From Streptomyces sp. ISL-66 (GTDB lineage Bacteria; Actinomycetota; Actinomycetes; Streptomycetales; Streptomycetaceae): DNA of 64,000 bases. Numbering within the stretch: the stretch's first letter is position 1; each line of letters opens with the position of its first letter. The stretch is taken from contig NZ_JAGGOW010000076.1 of assembly GCF_018614135.1 (NCBI RefSeq), positions 1 through 64,000 on the forward strand, given 5' to 3'. The notes below the pieces were generated by a model. The model was given only the letters and a program-made list of their open reading frames with translations. It did no database searches and was not told the DNA's origin. A program made the position numbers and the translations under genes. Of this stretch, positions 62,236-64,000 are shown piece after piece.

Positions 62236-62574
62236 CGCGGCCCGCAGAACTGCATCTGCGCGGTGGCCGCCGCGGTGCGCCGGTCGGCGGCGTTCCAGGT
62301 GGAGCGGGCCCAGGGCGTGCAGACGATGTCGGTGCGGGTCGGTGGCCTTGCCGCAGGCGCGCAGGGCACCGACGCCGTGGTTCGTCCAGTCGTCGACGTT
62401 GTACATCATGGTCCGCCAGCCTGTCTGGCCCGCCGGGATCGCGGTGGTGCCGATTTTGGTGCCCGAGGACCAAGTGCGGCCGCCGTCGAATGAGCGGTCC
62501 ATCCACACCTCGTCCCCGGGACTGCCGTTGCCTATGGACGCCCAGCCCATGGCGTCGGCGTCGTCGAAGTGCAC
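62236..62574 (-). pseudogene. GH76-like hydrolase fragment, frameshifted
   Basis: The minus strand encodes [37 protein letters not shown] and [12 protein letters not shown] down to about 62340. A shift to another frame then gives [20 protein letters not shown]. These resemble the C-terminal part of secreted GH76-type proteins of Streptomyces. No start, signal peptide or catalytic part is present. Confidence 0.6.
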
Positions 62575-62584
62575 AACACCGAAC

Positions 62585-62711
62585 GCTCCAGGAACGCCTT
62601 GAGGGAGTCCGTTCGAACAACCGCTTCGCCGAGAAACGCATCGCCGACTTGGAGGCCCAGCTTGTCGAGCTTCAATACCAGGCCCACCCCGTCCCCAGGA
62701 CCACCGAGTGA
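62585..62711 (+). pseudogene. Coiled-coil C-terminal fragment
   Basis: The plus frame ending at 62711 reads [20 protein letters not shown] followed by [10 protein letters not shown]. It is a heptad-rich tail like those of mobile-element accessory proteins. No start of its own; identity uncertain. Confidence 0.35.
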
Positions 62712-62724
62712 CCGGAGCTTCGTA

Positions 62725-63309
62725 TCAGCGGCCGGAGACCTCACGCAGCCATCGCGCATGCTGACGGACGCGCGATGCGTCCTCGGGGAAGTAGCTGGCC
62801 CAGTCCTCGTTCAGGGACGTCCAGGCCGCCGGCTGTCCACTCTCTGTAACCAAAGGCGCTCCCGCACCCACGATCGCGACGAACGACAGCCCAAGAGTCG
62901 CCGGCCACTCCCGGCGATAGGAGCGCACCGTGGCCGCGGCAGGTTCCGGCAGCAACTCCGCCTCGACGCCGGTCTCCTCGAAGAGCTCACGACGTGCTCC
63001 CTCTCGGGGCGTTTCCCCCGGCTCAACGCGTCCTCCCGGTGGGACCAAACCCCGCCACCGGTGATGAACCAGCAGCACCCGAGCGAGATCCTCATCGAAG
63101 ACCCACACCTCTGCGGCAAGCGGCTCCGAGGACCCCTGGCGGGCGGCGGCCAGCCACTGGCCAGCGCCGTCAAACTCCACCTTCGCCAGCCGGACTTCGG
63201 CGGCTGCGGCCTCTACCACCCGTTGATCAAGCGCATCGTGAATCACCGGGACAACATAAGGCGAGGGTCTGACACCGGGGTGGCACTGGACAACGTCCCG
63301 GACACCCAC
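62725..63309 (-). CDS. NUDIX hydrolase
   Basis: 194 residues. A complete NUDIX box is present: GGRVEPGETPREGARRELFE followed by ETGVEAEL, fitting Gx5Ex7REUxEExGU. An N-terminal 50-residue region precedes VWVFDEDLARVLLVHH. ATG 63309 gives the longest protein; internal starts are possible. Substrate, some nucleoside diphosphate derivative, cannot be predicted. Confidence 0.85.
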   Translation of the reverse strand: MGVRDVVQCHPGVRPSPYVVPVIHDALDQRVVEAAAAEVRLAKVEFDGAGQWLAAARQGSSEPLAAEVWVFDEDLARVLLVHHRWRGLVPPGGRVEPGETPREGARRELFEETGVEAELLPEPAAATVRSYRREWPATLGLSFVAIVGAGAPLVTESGQPAAWTSLNEDWASYFPEDASRVRQHARWLREVSGR

Positions 63310-63403
63310 GCGACGTCCCGACGCAGGTCACAGACGAACTGGACGCCTCGATGGTCGGTAAACAGCGATAAGTTCTTCACCCGCGAGACCCGGGCGTACC
63401 GAC

Positions 63404-63778
63404 ATGCCGTCCCCGCCCTCGGGCACCCATCTCATCGACAGCCGCGCCCAAGACCTGGCCCTGCTGCTCACCGCGGTGCCCGGCGTCCCGGTGAAGGAGC
63501 TCGGTCCGGACGCCGCCAAGTGGCGTGCTGTGCACCAGCAGGCCGGAGCGCTGTGTGCCCGGCTCCATGAGGCCGGGGAGCTCGACCCAACCGACCGGGG
63601 GCAGGCCGAAGCCTCCCTGAAGGCCGCCGCCGATGGGGCGGAGAAGTACCTGGCCCGCGCCGGGGACCGGCTCACCCCGGATGAGCAGCAGCTGGTCCGC
63701 GACCACGCCGCCCAGCTTCGCCGCGTCGGGCCGGTGCCTGCCGGATACATCCATGGCGGCAACCGGCCCACTCATTAG
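63404..63778 (+). pseudogene. Aminoglycoside-phosphotransferase-like fragment
   Basis: 124 residues. VHQQAGALCARLHEAGEL, LTPDEQQLVRDHAAQLRRVG and PAGYIHGGNRPTH resemble the middle of APH/choline-kinase-fold enzymes up to the catalytic loop. There the expected HGD reads HGG, and a stop follows at once. The N-terminal ATP lobe and all residues after the loop are missing. Confidence 0.6.
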
Positions 63779-63814
63779 GCAAGTCCCTTGCCGCACCTGG
63801 CGCGGGACCGGCAT

Positions 63815-63862
63815 GAGAGAGCCCCCTAGGTGACGCGCCGTCACCAATGGGGATGCTCTCTC
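63815..63862. terminator. Compound hairpin between convergent relic and ABC gene
   Basis: Outer arms GAGAGAGC (63815-63822) / GCTCTCTC (63855-63862), inner arms GGTGACG / CGTCACC (63829-63845). Likely bidirectional terminator. Confidence 0.6.
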
Positions 63863-63900
63863 GTTCGCGCGGCCTCGCGCCGTCAGGTGCGGTCGTCCGG

Positions 63901-64000
63901 TCAGTCGACGCCCAGCAGACGCCGCCGGTCATCGGGTCGGGACTCGAATTCCGCACAGTCTGCCTCGTGGACGATGCGGCCCTTCTGCATGACGGCCACG
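63901..64000 (-). CDS. ABC transporter ATP-binding protein, C-terminal end only
   Basis: The minus frame running in from beyond the window encodes VAVMQKGRIVHEADCAEF and ends SRPDDRRRLLGVD at the TGA (63903-63901). This is the usual tail of LivF-type (branched-chain amino acid/urea importer) ATPases. The rest of the gene lies outside. Confidence 0.65.
   Translation of the reverse strand, partial: VAVMQKGRIVHEADCAEFESRPDDRRRLLGVD

Noticed and set aside
1..64000. CRISPR arrays, tRNA or rRNA genes
   Set aside because: No regularly spaced repeats, clover-leaf candidates or rRNA-like stretches were seen by eye. A tRNAscan-SE run would be decisive for small tRNA genes.

Overview
The window is high-GC DNA with short intergenic gaps and ATGA/GTGA gene overlaps. 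It carries Tat and Sec export signals, CBM13 (ricin-type) modules on secreted enzymes, and LacI, ROK, FCD-GntR and ECF regulators. This is typical of Streptomyces or a close relative (inference; no 16S rRNA or other marker gene is present). I found no rRNA, tRNA or CRISPR array.

Bases 1-23,000 and 41,000-49,700 together form a plant cell-wall, most likely xyloglucan, utilisation island. Secreted enzymes attack the polymer: GH62 arabinofuranosidase (partial), CE3-type esterase with CBM13, GH5-X2-CBM46, GH12, Tat-exported GH74, Tat-exported GH29 fucosidase with CBM13, and an expansin-like protein. An ABC importer without its own ATPase (14,271-17,907) would take up oligosaccharides. Enzymes without signal peptides would finish them inside the cell: two GH42 beta-galactosidases, GH43, GH3, GH1, GH31 alpha-xylosidase and a CE7 deacetylase. 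A LacI-type regulator (7,996-9,012) lies among them. The palindrome TCGAAGCGCTTCGA, or a close variant, lies in front of most of these transcription units.

Bases 23,068-36,331 form an L-fucose module. A nine-gene minus-strand operon encodes the non-phosphorylating route (mutarotase, dehydrogenase, lactonase, L-fuconate dehydratase, 2-keto-3-deoxy-fuconate dehydrogenase, diketo-acid hydrolase). It ends with lutABC, which oxidise the L-lactate the route produces. A divergent Rbs-type ABC transporter and an FCD-GntR regulator complete it. A second operator-like motif, CATC(C/G)GATG, lies in the divergent promoter region and again in front of the GH29 fucosidase gene. Next come xylA, xylB and a ROK (XylR-like) regulator (37,142-41,066), which handle xylose from the side chains.

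Bases 46,446-48,553 hold a phytanoyl-CoA-dioxygenase-like enzyme, a small unknown protein and an AraC regulator. Bases 49,808-51,174 hold an ECF sigma factor and a membrane-anchored partner. Bases 51,218-55,866 hold a nucleobase permease/deaminase/TSUP operon with a LacI regulator and an 18-bp palindrome at its promoter. From 55,958 onward the content is miscellaneous: a lipoprotein, FKBP, aromatic amino acid hydroxylase, methyltransferase, SpoIIE phosphatase and NUDIX. It is interrupted by relics (IS5-type transposase, GH76 fragment, aminoglycoside-phosphotransferase-like fragment). The window ends in the 3' end of an ABC ATPase gene.
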